DNA of 57,553 bases, from positions 1 through 57,553 of the forward strand of contig NZ_JASCXN010000042.1 in assembly GCF_030010625.1 (NCBI RefSeq), given 5' to 3'. The stretch is from Streptomyces sp. CC208A (GTDB lineage: Bacteria; Actinomycetota; Actinomycetes; Streptomycetales; Streptomycetaceae). The notes under the pieces are model-generated. The model was not told where the DNA came from. It searched no databases and was given only the letters and a program-made list of their open reading frames with translations. Numbering within the stretch: the first letter of the stretch is position 1; the number at the start of each line of letters is the position of its first letter. Below, piece by piece: positions 16,643-24,525 of this stretch. A program made the translations under genes and the position numbers.

Positions 16643-18265
16643 TCAGAAGTCCATGTCACCGCCCGGCATGCCGCCGCCGGCCGGCGCCGCGGCCTTCTCC
16701 GGCTTGTCGGCGATGACGGCCTCGGTGGTGAGGAACAGCGCGGCGATCGACGCGGCGTTCTGCAGCGCGGAGCGCGTCACCTTGGCCGGGTCGATGATGC
16801 CCTCGGCGACCAGGTCGACGTACTCGCCGGTCGCGGCGTTGAGGCCGTGGCCCGGGGTCAGGTTGCGCACCTTCTCGACCACGACGCCGCCCTCAAGACC
16901 CGCGTTGACCGCGATCTGCTTGATCGGGGCCTCCAGGGCGAGCTTGACGATCGCGGCACCGGTGGCCTCGTCGCCGTCCAGCTCCAGCTTCTCGAAGACC
17001 TGGGAGGCCTGGAGCAGGGCCACGCCACCGCCGGCGACGATGCCCTCCTCGACGGCCGCCTTGGCGTTGCGCACGGCGTCCTCGATGCGGTGCTTGCGCT
17101 CCTTGAGCTCGACCTCGGTCGCGGCACCGGCCTTGATGACCGCCACGCCGCCGGCGAGCTTCGCGAGGCGCTCCTGGAGCTTCTCGCGGTCGTAGTCGGA
17201 GTCGCTGTTCTCGATCTCGGCGCGGATCTGGTTCACGCGGCCCGCGACCTGCTCGCTGTCACCGGCACCGTCGACGATGGTGGTCTCGTCCTTGGTGATG
17301 ACGACCTTGCGGGCGCGGCCCAGGAGGTCGAGACCGGCCGACTCCAGCTTGAGGCCGACCTCCTCGGAGATGACCGTGCCGCCGGTGAGGATGGCGATGT
17401 CCTGGAGCATGGCCTTGCGGCGGTCGCCGAAGCCCGGGGCCTTGACGGCGACGGACTTGAAGGTGCCGCGGATCTTGTTGACGACCAGGGTCGACAGGGC
17501 CTCGCCCTCGACGTCCTCGGCGATGATCAGCAGCGGCTTGCCCGACTGCATGACCTTCTCCAGGAGCGGGAGGAGGTCCTTCACGGAGGAGATCTTGGAG
17601 TTGACGATGAGGATGTACGGGTCCTCGAGCGCGGCCTCCATGCGCTCCATGTCGGTCGCGAAGTACGCCGAGATGTAGCCCTTGTCGAAGCGCATGCCCT
17701 CGGTGAGCTCCAGCTCCAGACCGAAGGTCTGGGACTCCTCGACGGTGATGACGCCTTCCTTGCCGACCTTGTCCATGGCCTCGGCGATGAGCTCGCCGAT
17801 CTGGGTGTCGGCGGCGGAGATGGAGGCGGTGGAGGCGATCTGCTCCTTCGTCTCGACCTCCTTCGCCTGGTCGAGCAGGGCGCCGGAGACGGCCTCGACG
17901 GCCTTCTCGATGCCGCGCTTCAGGGCCATCGGGTTGGCGCCCGCGGCCACGTTGCGGAGGCCCTCACGGACGAGCGCCTGGGCGAGGACGGTGGCGGTGG
18001 TCGTACCGTCGCCGGCGACGTCGTCCGTCTTCTTGGCGACTTCCTTGACCAGCTCGGCGCCGATCTTCTCGTACGGGTCCTCGAGCTCGATCTCCTTGGC
18101 GATGGAGACACCATCGTTGGTGATCGTGGGGGCGCCCCACTTCTTCTCGAGGACGACGTTACGGCCCTTGGGGCCGAGGGTGACCTTGACGGCGTCAGCG
18201 AGCTGGTTCATGCCGCGCTCGAGACCGCGCCGGGCCTCCTCGTCGAACGCGATGATCTTGGCCAT
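16643..18265 (-). CDS. groEL2: 60-kDa chaperonin GroEL2
   Basis: A 540-residue chaperonin, full length, starting MAKIIAFDEEARRGLERGMN. ATP-binding motifs VTLGPKGRNVVLEK, GDGTTTATVLAQALV and NAGLEGGVVVEKV are intact, and the apical and intermediate domains are complete. The tail GGGMPGGDMDF replaces the GGM repeats of E. coli GroEL. There is no groES beside it, as expected for the second, solo groEL of streptomycetes. Two CIRCE elements upstream indicate HrcA heat-shock repression. Longer upstream starts would run through the CIRCE region, so ATG 18265 is right. Confidence 0.98.
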   Translation of the reverse strand: MAKIIAFDEEARRGLERGMNQLADAVKVTLGPKGRNVVLEKKWGAPTITNDGVSIAKEIELEDPYEKIGAELVKEVAKKTDDVAGDGTTTATVLAQALVREGLRNVAAGANPMALKRGIEKAVEAVSGALLDQAKEVETKEQIASTASISAADTQIGELIAEAMDKVGKEGVITVEESQTFGLELELTEGMRFDKGYISAYFATDMERMEAALEDPYILIVNSKISSVKDLLPLLEKVMQSGKPLLIIAEDVEGEALSTLVVNKIRGTFKSVAVKAPGFGDRRKAMLQDIAILTGGTVISEEVGLKLESAGLDLLGRARKVVITKDETTIVDGAGDSEQVAGRVNQIRAEIENSDSDYDREKLQERLAKLAGGVAVIKAGAATEVELKERKHRIEDAVRNAKAAVEEGIVAGGGVALLQASQVFEKLELDGDEATGAAIVKLALEAPIKQIAVNAGLEGGVVVEKVRNLTPGHGLNAATGEYVDLVAEGIIDPAKVTRSALQNAASIAALFLTTEAVIADKPEKAAAPAGGGMPGGDMDF

Positions 18266-18396
18266 GTGAAGTGGTCCTCCCGGACATGGGGTGGATAACG
18301 CTCCAGGACCGCGCCGACGCCCGCGACGGACGGCCTCCGCGTTCCGCGTGGTTCCTTGCCCCACCCGGGTCGGCGACCTCGTCTGCCCGATCCTCG

Positions 18397-18457
18397 TAGC
18401 ACTCTCACCTTCCGAGTGCTAACGCCAATGATTAGCACTCGACCCAGGAGAGTGCAA
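18397..18457 (-). promoter_or_regulatory. Two tandem CIRCE elements (HrcA operators)
   Basis: Element 1: TAGCACTC (18397-18404), 9-nt spacer, GAGTGCTA (18414-18421), perfect. Element 2: TTAGCACTC (18432-18440), 9-nt spacer, GAGTGCAA (18450-18457), with one arm imperfect. They lie about 130-190 bp upstream of groEL2. CIRCE is the binding site of HrcA. Confidence 0.92.
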
Positions 18458-18558
18458 GCGCCTCGAAGAGGCTCCTATAGGGGTGGTGGTCGGGCGGCGG
18501 GCGGGCGCAAGCGACTCTCGTGGATCGGGCAGCCGGGACCGCACGGCCGGAGAACGCG

Positions 18559-18594
18559 CGAGGGGCCCGCATCCCTGGGGATGCGGGCCCCTCG
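18559..18594. terminator. Terminator hairpin downstream of the cold-shock gene
   Basis: A 17-bp perfect stem (18559-18575 with 18578-18594) with a minimal loop lies 35 nt past the stop of the minus-strand cold-shock gene and before the CIRCE/groEL2 promoter. Confidence 0.9.
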
Positions 18595-18628
18595 ACGACG
18601 AGACGTCGGTGGCCGATCGCGCCGCGCC

Positions 18629-18832
18629 TCAGGCGGTCACCTTGACCATGTCCGCCTGCGGACCCTTCTGGCCCTGCGAGATCTCGAACTCGACTCGCTG
18701 GCCCTCTTCGAGGCTGCGGTACCCATCCATCTGGATGGCGCTGTAGTGGACGAAAACATCCGCACCACCGTCGACCGCGATGAAGCCGTAGCCCTTCTCC
18801 GCGTTGAACCACTTGACGGTGCCCTGAGCCAT
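18629..18832 (-). CDS. Cold-shock protein (CspA family)
   Basis: A 67-residue single cold-shock domain with intact RNA-binding motifs: RNP1 KGYGFIAV and RNP2 VFVHYSAI, after the usual start AQGTVKWFNAEKG. It binds single-stranded RNA/DNA and acts as an RNA chaperone. The start has a good GGGGAG site 7 nt upstream. The 440-bp upstream region is less GC-rich and contains no other gene, consistent with a long regulated leader as is common for csp genes. A strong terminator follows. Confidence 0.96.
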   Translation of the reverse strand: MAQGTVKWFNAEKGYGFIAVDGGADVFVHYSAIQMDGYRSLEEGQRVEFEISQGQKGPQADMVKVTA

Positions 18833-19188
18833 GCCTAACTCCCCTATTACTTACTGGCCCTTGCGCGGACCCGCACTTCACGGACCCGGGTCAGAACCTG
18901 CGCCGGAACGCGTCGACCGCGGCTGAATGTATCTGTCCAACTGCCCTCTGCAACAGGGCAATCCGCCGGGAATTCTGAACGGCACGGAAACGGGAATCAG
19001 GGAGAAAACCTTGAATTGCGGGGCAAGTCGGGCCGGGCGAAGGGCGCATAAGGTACAGAGTACGTACGCTTTTCGGCCGCTGGTTGGCGCGTTCTCGACG
19101 CTCCCCGAGCCACTCCCCACCCGCTCTCATATGCGTTCGGCATGAGCGATCGAGGGGCTTCCCCAACTCTATCGCGCTCAACCATGCA
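18833..19188. other. Upstream region of the cold-shock gene
   Basis: No gene. It is noticeably more AT-rich than its surroundings. It presumably holds the csp promoter and a 5' leader on the minus strand. I could not fix a -10/-35 pair with confidence. Confidence 0.4.
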
Positions 19189-19227
19189 GAATTGCCCCTT
19201 CCGCTTCTGTCGCGGAAGGGGCAATTC
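19189..19227. terminator. Terminator of the thrC-carrier operon
   Basis: A perfect 16-bp stem (19189-19204 with 19212-19227) and a 7-nt loop, with AATT inside the stem, lies downstream of the minus-strand sulfur-carrier gene. Confidence 0.9.
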
Positions 19228-19234
19228 AGTACCC

Positions 19235-19282
19235 ACGGGTAGACCCACCGGTAGACCGGCGGGTAGAACCGCCGGTAACGCT
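19235..19282. repeat. Four 12-bp degenerate tandem repeats
   Basis: Units ACGGGTAGACCC, ACCGGTAGACCG, GCGGGTAGAACC and GCCGGTAACGCT run head to tail up to the stop codon of the sulfur-carrier gene. On the minus strand this is the 3' untranslated region. Function unknown. Confidence 0.7.
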
Positions 19283-19560
19283 CAGCAACCGCCGGCGACC
19301 GCCGGAATGATCGAGACGCCCGCGCCGTCCGGCGTGGCGGTCTCCAGGCCCTGCTCGAAACGGACGTCGTCGTCGTTCACGTACACGTTCACGAAACGAC
19401 GCAGCTTGCCCTGGTCGTCCAGGACGCGGGCGGCGATGCCGGTGTGGTTCTTCTCCAGGTCGGCGATGACCTCGGCGAGGGTCGCGCCCTCGGCGGCGAC
19501 CTCGGCCTGCCCGCCCGTGTAGGTGCGGAGGATGGTGGGGATGCGGACGTTCACGGCCAT
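19282..19560 (-). CDS. CysO-like MoaD/ThiS sulfur carrier ending in -GGC
   Basis: A 92-residue beta-grasp protein very similar in layout to mycobacterial CysO (VRIPTILRTYTGGQ, ATLAEVIADLEKNH, GKLRRFVNVYVNDDDVRF, VSIIPAVAGGC). Carriers of this family end in a Gly-Gly that is adenylated and thiocarboxylated. Here an extra genome-encoded cysteine follows the Gly-Gly. Known relatives with extra C-terminal residues need a JAMM protease to expose the GG. In the CysO pathway the carrier-cysteine adduct is itself cut by such a protease (Mec+). It lies 18 nt downstream of thrC in the same operon, linking it to cysteine/methionine-related sulfur supply. Confidence 0.88.
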   Translation of the reverse strand: MAVNVRIPTILRTYTGGQAEVAAEGATLAEVIADLEKNHTGIAARVLDDQGKLRRFVNVYVNDDDVRFEQGLETATPDGAGVSIIPAVAGGC

Positions 19561-19578
19561 GATGTCTTCGTCAGCCTT

Positions 19579-20910
19579 TCAGTGGGCCAGGCCCGCGTCG
19601 CGGAACGCGTCCAGGCTCGGGCGGATGGTGGCGGTCGCCTGGGAGGTGTCGGCCACGGCGTCCAGGGTCTTGAGCCCGTCGCCGGTGTTGAGGACGACGG
19701 TGGTGAGCTCCGGGTCGATGAGGCCGGCCTCGACGAGCTTGCGCGTCACGCCGACGGTCACCCCGCCCGCCGTCTCGGCGAAGATGCCCTCGGTCCGGGC
19801 GAGCAGCTTGATCGCGTCCACGACCTGCTCGTCGTTCACGTCCTCCACGGCGCCGCCGGTGCGGCGGGCGATGTCGAGGACGTACGGGCCGTCGGCCGGG
19901 TTGCCGATGGCCAGCGACTTGGCGATGGTGTTCGGCTTCTGGGGCCGTACGACGTCGTGACCGGCCTTGAAGGCCGCCGACACCGGGGAGCAGCCCTCGG
20001 CCTGGGCGCCGAAGATCTTGTACGGCTTGTCCTCGACCAGGCCCAGCTTGACGAGCTCCTGGAGACCCTTGTCGATCTTCGTGAGCTGGGAGCCGGAGGC
20101 GATCGGGATGACGAGCTGGTCGGGGAGGACCCAGCCGAGCTGCTCGCAGATCTCGTACGCGAGCGTCTTGGAGCCCTCGCCGTAGTACGGGCGCAGGTTG
20201 ACGTTCACGAAGCCCCAGCCCTCGCCGAGCGGGTCGCCGATGAGCTCCGAGCAGAAGCGGTTGACGTCGTCGTAGTTGCCCTCGATGGCGACGAGGTCAC
20301 CGCCGTAGACACCGGCCATGACGACCTTGCCCTGCTCCAGGTCGTGCGGGATGAACACGCAGGACCGGAAGCCGGCGCGGGCGGCGGCGGCGCCGACGGC
20401 GCCGGCCAGGTTGCCGGTGGAGGAGCAGGAGAGGGTGGTGAAGCCGAAGGCACGGGCGGCCTCGATGGCCTGGGCGACCACCCGGTCCTTGAAGGAGTGC
20501 GTCGGGTTGCCGGAGTCGTCCTTGACGAAGAGCCTGCCGGGGGCGACGCCGATCTCGCGGGCGAGGTTGTCGGCCTTCACCAGGGCCGTCCAGCCGGGGT
20601 TCAGGTTCGGCTTCTCGGCGACGTCGGCGGGGACGGGCAGCAGGGGCGCGTACCGCCAGATGCTGGCCGGGCCGGCCTCGATCCGCTTCCGCAGCGCCTC
20701 GGGGTCGCCGACCGGCAGGTCGTACGCGACTTCGAGAGGACCGAAACAGAGCTCGCAGGCGAAGATCGGGCCGAGGGCGAAGACCTGGCCGCATTCGCGA
20801 CAGGAAAGCCCGGAGGCGGGGCCGAGATCGACGGCGGGAGTGGCGGAGGCACCTGAATCGGCAGCGGAGTCAGCAGCGGCGGTTGCGGGTGCGACGGTGT
20901 TTACAGCCAT
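19579..20910 (-). CDS. thrC: Threonine synthase
   Basis: A 443-residue PLP enzyme converting O-phosphohomoserine to threonine. Visible features are an N-terminal zinc-ribbon-like segment (CRECGQVFALGPIFACELC), the PLP lysine in SGNPTHSFKDRVV, the glycine-rich loop CSSTGNLAGAVGAAAARAG, and ETAGGVTVGVTRKLVE. The open frame extends to 20958, but that part lies inside a SAM riboswitch, so I place the start at ATG 20910. An AAAGGG/GAGGAG ribosome binding region sits just after the riboswitch. It forms an operon with the CysO-like gene. Confidence 0.95.
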   Translation of the reverse strand: MAVNTVAPATAAADSAADSGASATPAVDLGPASGLSCRECGQVFALGPIFACELCFGPLEVAYDLPVGDPEALRKRIEAGPASIWRYAPLLPVPADVAEKPNLNPGWTALVKADNLAREIGVAPGRLFVKDDSGNPTHSFKDRVVAQAIEAARAFGFTTLSCSSTGNLAGAVGAAAARAGFRSCVFIPHDLEQGKVVMAGVYGGDLVAIEGNYDDVNRFCSELIGDPLGEGWGFVNVNLRPYYGEGSKTLAYEICEQLGWVLPDQLVIPIASGSQLTKIDKGLQELVKLGLVEDKPYKIFGAQAEGCSPVSAAFKAGHDVVRPQKPNTIAKSLAIGNPADGPYVLDIARRTGGAVEDVNDEQVVDAIKLLARTEGIFAETAGGVTVGVTRKLVEAGLIDPELTTVVLNTGDGLKTLDAVADTSQATATIRPSLDAFRDAGLAH

Positions 20911-20929
20911 GGAGGCGAGGCCCTTTCTC

Positions 20930-21080
20930 CTCATCTTCCTCATGACGCATTTCGCCATGAGACGGATTTGGCACCTTCCCTAGCCGGGGACCTCGCTGCC
21001 GCGATGACGACGCAAGACAAACCGACTGGAGGGTTGCCGGGGCTTCAACGGGCCGTATCCCTCTGCCCCTCTGGATGAGC
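20930..21080 (-). promoter_or_regulatory. SAM-I (S-box) riboswitch upstream of thrC
   Basis: Read on the minus strand, the RNA shows the S-box consensus in order. P1 strand CTCATC (about 21079-21074) is followed by CAGAGGGGCAGAGGGA, CGGCCCGTTGAAGCCC, CGGCAACC, a variable P3 extension, and AAGGTGCCAAATCC. P4 has CTCATG/CATGAG arms, and the closing P1 strand is GATGAG (20935-20930). The SD-like GAGGAG overlaps the 3' side of P1, so S-adenosylmethionine binding should sequester the ribosome site and lower thrC expression. Rfam RF00162 would confirm it. Confidence 0.9.
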
Positions 21081-21202
21081 GGTATTCGATTGTGAGACGC
21101 GGTCGGCACCCCGACATGCATCGGGCATCCGCGTTGTTCAAGACTGTAACCGAAGGCTTCGAAGGTGGAGACGGTCGTCCGATCCGCGAGATGGAGATCA
21201 CG

Positions 21203-22144
21203 TTGCTGGAAGAAGTGGAGCGCTGGCTGACCCGGCGGTCCTGGTCCGTGTCCGACCGCCCGCTGGAGCGGGTGCTCGCCGCCAAGCGGGGGACGACGGT
21301 CAGCGTGGTGCTGCCCGCGCTGAACGAGGAGGCGACCGTCGGTGACATCGTCGGCGTGATCAGGCGCGAGCTGATGACGGAGGCCGTACCGCTCGTCGAC
21401 GAGCTCGTGGTGATCGACTCGGGTTCCACGGACCGCACCGCGGAGGTCGCGGCGGCGGCCGGCGCGCGCGTGGTCGCCCGCGACGACATACTCCCCCGGA
21501 TCCCGGCGGTCCCCGGCAAGGGCGAGGTCCTGTGGCGCTCGCTCATGGTGACGCGCGGGGACGTCGTCTGCTTCGTCGACGCGGACCTCAGGGACTTCTC
21601 GGCGGACTTCGTGACGGGCATCGTCGGCCCGCTGCTCACCGACCCGGACGTGGACTTCGTCAAGGCGATGTACGACCGCCCCCTCGGCGACGCCCCGGGT
21701 CAGGGCGGCCGGGTGACGGAACTGGTGGCGCGCCCCCTGCTCAACCTGCACTGGCCGCCCCTCGCCGGCTTCGTCCAGCCCCTGGGCGGCGAGTACGCGG
21801 CCCGCCGCTCCCTCCTCGAACGCCTCCCCTTCCCCGTCGGCTACGGAGTGGAGCTGGGCCTCCTCGTCGACGCCCTGCACACGGTGGGCCTGGACGCGCT
21901 CGCGCAGGTGGACGTCGGGGTCCGCAAGCACCGGCACCAGGACGGCCAGGCGCTGGGCCGGATGGCGGCGGCGATCTACCGGACGGCCCAGCTGCGGCTC
22001 TCCCGCGGCCACCTCGTACGCCCCCGGCTGACCCAGTTCGAGCGGGGTCCTGCGGGCTTCGAGCCGCGGACGTACGCGGTGGACACGGAGGAGCGCCCGC
22101 CGATGGCGGAGATCACGGAGTACGCGCACCGCCGCGTGGCGTAA
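21203..22144 (+). CDS. gpgS: Glucosyl-3-phosphoglycerate synthase
   Basis: A 313-residue GT-A glycosyltransferase (GT81), using NDP-glucose and 3-phosphoglycerate to make the precursor of glucosylglycerate and related polymers. Motifs are VSVVLPALNEEATVGDIV, DELVVIDSGSTDRTAEVA, the metal site VCFVDADLRDFS, and LAGFVQPLGGEYAARRSLLE. I place the start at TTG 21203 because GGAG lies 7 nt upstream and homologues, as I recall, begin LEEVERWL. ATG 21191 is an in-frame alternative. It is divergent from the riboswitch-controlled thrC. Confidence 0.9.
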   Translation: MLEEVERWLTRRSWSVSDRPLERVLAAKRGTTVSVVLPALNEEATVGDIVGVIRRELMTEAVPLVDELVVIDSGSTDRTAEVAAAAGARVVARDDILPRIPAVPGKGEVLWRSLMVTRGDVVCFVDADLRDFSADFVTGIVGPLLTDPDVDFVKAMYDRPLGDAPGQGGRVTELVARPLLNLHWPPLAGFVQPLGGEYAARRSLLERLPFPVGYGVELGLLVDALHTVGLDALAQVDVGVRKHRHQDGQALGRMAAAIYRTAQLRLSRGHLVRPRLTQFERGPAGFEPRTYAVDTEERPPMAEITEYAHRRVA

Positions 22145-22197
22145 CACCCTGTGGCGTAACCGCCGGCAAAGGCCCGCTTTATCTAGGTTTCCGTTTC

Positions 22198-22464
22198 ATG
22201 CGCTTCCCACGTCATCGCACCGGAAGGACGCTCGCCGCAGTGGCCCTGGCGGCGAGCCCGCTCCCCCTCGCCCTCTCCCTGGCGACACCGGCCGCCGCCG
22301 CGTCGACAACCCTCGCCGGGGCGGGCGCCGCCACCGAGCGCCTGTGGCTCCTTGGCGCGCTGGCGCTGGTCCTGGCCGCGACGGGCCTGGTGGCGAAGGC
22401 GGCGATGCGCGGCCGCCAGATCCGCGAGGACAGCGGACGGGGTCCGTATCCGGCCGACCGCTGA
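22198..22464 (+). CDS. Small membrane/secreted protein
   Basis: An 88-residue protein with a basic N-terminus, a hydrophobic segment ending in PAAAAST (signal-peptide-like), and a second hydrophobic segment (LWLLGALALVLAATGLVA, about 49-66) followed by a basic tail. It could be a small membrane protein with one or two spans. It lies between gpgS and otsA. No homologue is recognised. Coding support is only moderate. Confidence 0.5.
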   Translation: MRFPRHRTGRTLAAVALAASPLPLALSLATPAAAASTTLAGAGAATERLWLLGALALVLAATGLVAKAAMRGRQIREDSGRGPYPADR

Positions 22465-22511
22465 CCGTATATGTACGTTTGAGCGTTTACGGGACGGGCT
22501 AGGTACGCCAC

Positions 22512-23960
22512 ATGGCTTCAGTGCTCGTGGCATCCAACCGGGGCCCCGTCTCGTACACGCTCGGTGACGACGGCGCGCTCTCCTCCCGCAGGGGCGGCGG
22601 CGGCCTGGTCTCCGGCCTGAGCGCCGTCGACTCGCGGGACAGCCTGTGGGTGTGCGCGGCGCTCGGCGCCGGCGACCGGGAGGCCGTCCGGCGCGGCGTC
22701 GCCGAACCCGGCGTCCGGATGCTGGACATCGACCCGGAGGTGTACGCCGACGCGTACAACGGCGTCGCCAACTCGGTGCTGTGGTTCCTCCACCACCACC
22801 TGTACGACATCCCGCACGAGCCCGTCTTCGACGCCGCCTTCCGCCGCCGCTGGGCCTCCTACCGCGCCTACAACCGCGCCTTCGCGGAGGCGCTGGCCGC
22901 CGAGGCGGGCGAGGGCGCGGCGGTCCTGGTGCAGGACTACCACCTGGCGCTGGTCCCCGGCATGCTCCGCGAGCTCCGCCCCGACCTGCGGATCGGCCAC
23001 TTCACGCACACCCCGTGGGTGTCACCGGAGTACCTGCGGATGGTGCCGGACGACATCGTCGAGGAACTGCTGTGGGGCATGCTCGGCGCGGACGAGCTCG
23101 GTTTCCACACCTGGGGATGGGCGTCCTCCTTCATCGGCTGCTGCGCCCGGCGCGACGACTCCACGGGTACGACACGGGGCGTGTGGCCCAGCGGCGACCC
23201 CTGGTACGGCGTGGAATGGCGCCGCCACGACACCGGGAAGGGCCGCACCCGCGTCCAGGTGTACGCACTCGGCGTGGACGGCGACGAACTGCGGGCGCTC
23301 GCCCACCGCCCCCAGGTCGACGAGCGCCTGGCCCGGCTGCGGGAGGAGGTCGGCGGCCGGAAGACCATCGTCCGCGTCGACCGCACCGAACTGTCGAAGA
23401 ACATCCTGCGCGGCCTGCTCGCCTACCGGGAACTGCTGACCGCCCACCCCGAGTGGCGCGGCCACGTGGTCCACCTCGCCTCCGCCTACCCGTCCCGGCA
23501 GGACCTGGAGTCGTACCGCGCGTACACGGCCTCCGTCATCGAACTGGCCCAGGAGATCAACGCCGAGTTCGGCACACCGGACTGGGAACCGGTCCTGGTC
23601 TCGGTCGAGGACGACTTCATCCGCTCCCTCGCCGCCTACCGCCTGGCGGACGTGGCCCTGGTGAACCCGGTCCGCGACGGCATGAACCTGGTGGCGAAGG
23701 AGATACCGGTGGTCTCCGAAGCGGGCTGCGCCCTGGTCCTGTCGACCGGCGCCGGCGCCCACCAGGAACTGGGCCCCGACGCCCTCACGGTGAACCCCTA
23801 CGACGTCTCGGGCACGGCCGAGGCCCTCCACACCGCCCTCTCCATGCCCTCCGCCGAACGCACCGCCCGCACCAAGCGCCTGGCCGAGGCGGCCACCGCA
23901 CTCCCGCCCCAACGCTGGTTCCTGAACCAACTGGAGGCGCTGAAGGCCGACTTCACCTGA
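22512..23960 (+). CDS. otsA: Alpha,alpha-trehalose-phosphate synthase
   Basis: A 482-residue GT20 enzyme making trehalose-6-phosphate from UDP/GDP-glucose and glucose-6-phosphate. Landmarks are VLVASNRGPVSY and RRGGGGLVSGLSAV (sugar-phosphate loop), VLVQDYHLALVPGMLREL, IGHFTHTPWVSPEYL, GWASSFIGCCARR, and VRVDRTELSKNILRGL. The C-terminal nucleotide site is LVNPVRDGMNLVAKEIPV. The partner phosphatase otsB would normally be close but is 13.4 kb away here, past an inserted island. An 88-bp stretch (23654-23741) recurs as a fragment at 24980-25067. Confidence 0.95.
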   Translation: MASVLVASNRGPVSYTLGDDGALSSRRGGGGLVSGLSAVDSRDSLWVCAALGAGDREAVRRGVAEPGVRMLDIDPEVYADAYNGVANSVLWFLHHHLYDIPHEPVFDAAFRRRWASYRAYNRAFAEALAAEAGEGAAVLVQDYHLALVPGMLRELRPDLRIGHFTHTPWVSPEYLRMVPDDIVEELLWGMLGADELGFHTWGWASSFIGCCARRDDSTGTTRGVWPSGDPWYGVEWRRHDTGKGRTRVQVYALGVDGDELRALAHRPQVDERLARLREEVGGRKTIVRVDRTELSKNILRGLLAYRELLTAHPEWRGHVVHLASAYPSRQDLESYRAYTASVIELAQEINAEFGTPDWEPVLVSVEDDFIRSLAAYRLADVALVNPVRDGMNLVAKEIPVVSEAGCALVLSTGAGAHQELGPDALTVNPYDVSGTAEALHTALSMPSAERTARTKRLAEAATALPPQRWFLNQLEALKADFT

Positions 23961-24043
23961 CGAGCGCGGCCACGGGAAGACGACGGAACTCCAAGGTCTC
24001 GTAAGGACTCTTCTCCCCGGTCTCGTGAAGAAGCCCCACCGTC

Positions 24044-24208
24044 CCGGCATCCGACTCCACCGGATCCGAACAGGCCGCCTTCTTCCGCGACACGCTCAGC
24101 ACCTTGGAGAAGGTCCGCCCGGCGCGGATCGCCCGGCGGGTGTTCGCGTACGCGGGGGCCTACCACCGGCGCGGCCGCGTCCTCGTGCCGTCACCGCGCG
24201 CCCCGCCC
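24044..24208 (+). other. ORF-like remnant between otsA and the toxin-antitoxin pair
   Basis: Without a good start codon, a frame here reads SEQAAFFRDTLSTLEKVRPA then RIARRVFAYAGAYHRRGRVL with coding-like composition. It looks like the tail of a lost gene at the left edge of the island. I cannot identify it. It may also be chance. Confidence 0.3.
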
Positions 24209-24236
24209 ATGCACCGGGATCAGGCGCGCGCACCCC

Positions 24237-24255
24237 GTATACGGCGCCGTATACT
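24237..24255 (+). promoter_or_regulatory. 18-bp palindrome overlapping a -10 box: autoregulated leaderless promoter
   Basis: GTATACGGCGCCGTATAC (24237-24254) is a perfect palindrome. Its right end contains TATACT (24250-24255), an excellent -10 hexamer 6 nt before the ATG at 24262. This predicts a leaderless antitoxin transcript repressed by the ribbon-helix-helix antitoxin. Confidence 0.75.
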
Positions 24256-24261
24256 CGCGTC

Positions 24262-24525
24262 ATGTCTGATGCGATGATTCGTGTGCCTGCCGAGGTGCGG
24301 GACCGGCTGGCGGTGATCGCGGAGTCGAGAGGGACGTCGATCCGTTCTCTGGTGCAGGAGTTCGCGGAATCGACGCTGACCGAGGAGGAACGCCGTGAAC
24401 GCGCCGAGCGCACCCGGGCGTACCTCGCCGAGCACTTCGGTGTCGACGTGACCGAAGAAGAGAGCGCCGCCATGGGGGCCCGGCTCCGTGAGGCCTTCTC
24501 CCGGCAGCAGGACGCGGCGGCGTGA
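24262..24525 (+). CDS. Ribbon-helix-helix antitoxin
   Basis: An 87-residue protein. The N-terminal ribbon-helix-helix (AMIRVPAEVRDRLAVIAESR, then GTSIRSLVQEFAEST, residues about 4-40) should dimerise and bind the palindrome just upstream. The acidic C-terminal half (EEERRERAERTRAYLAEHFG, VDVTEEESAAMG) would bind the toxin. It overlaps the next gene by 4 nt (GTGA at 24522-24525). Confidence 0.8.
   Translation: MSDAMIRVPAEVRDRLAVIAESRGTSIRSLVQEFAESTLTEEERRERAERTRAYLAEHFGVDVTEEESAAMGARLREAFSRQQDAAA

Noticed and set aside
20911..20958. N-terminal extension of thrC to 20958
   Set aside because: It would start inside the SAM riboswitch; the domain begins after ATG 20910.
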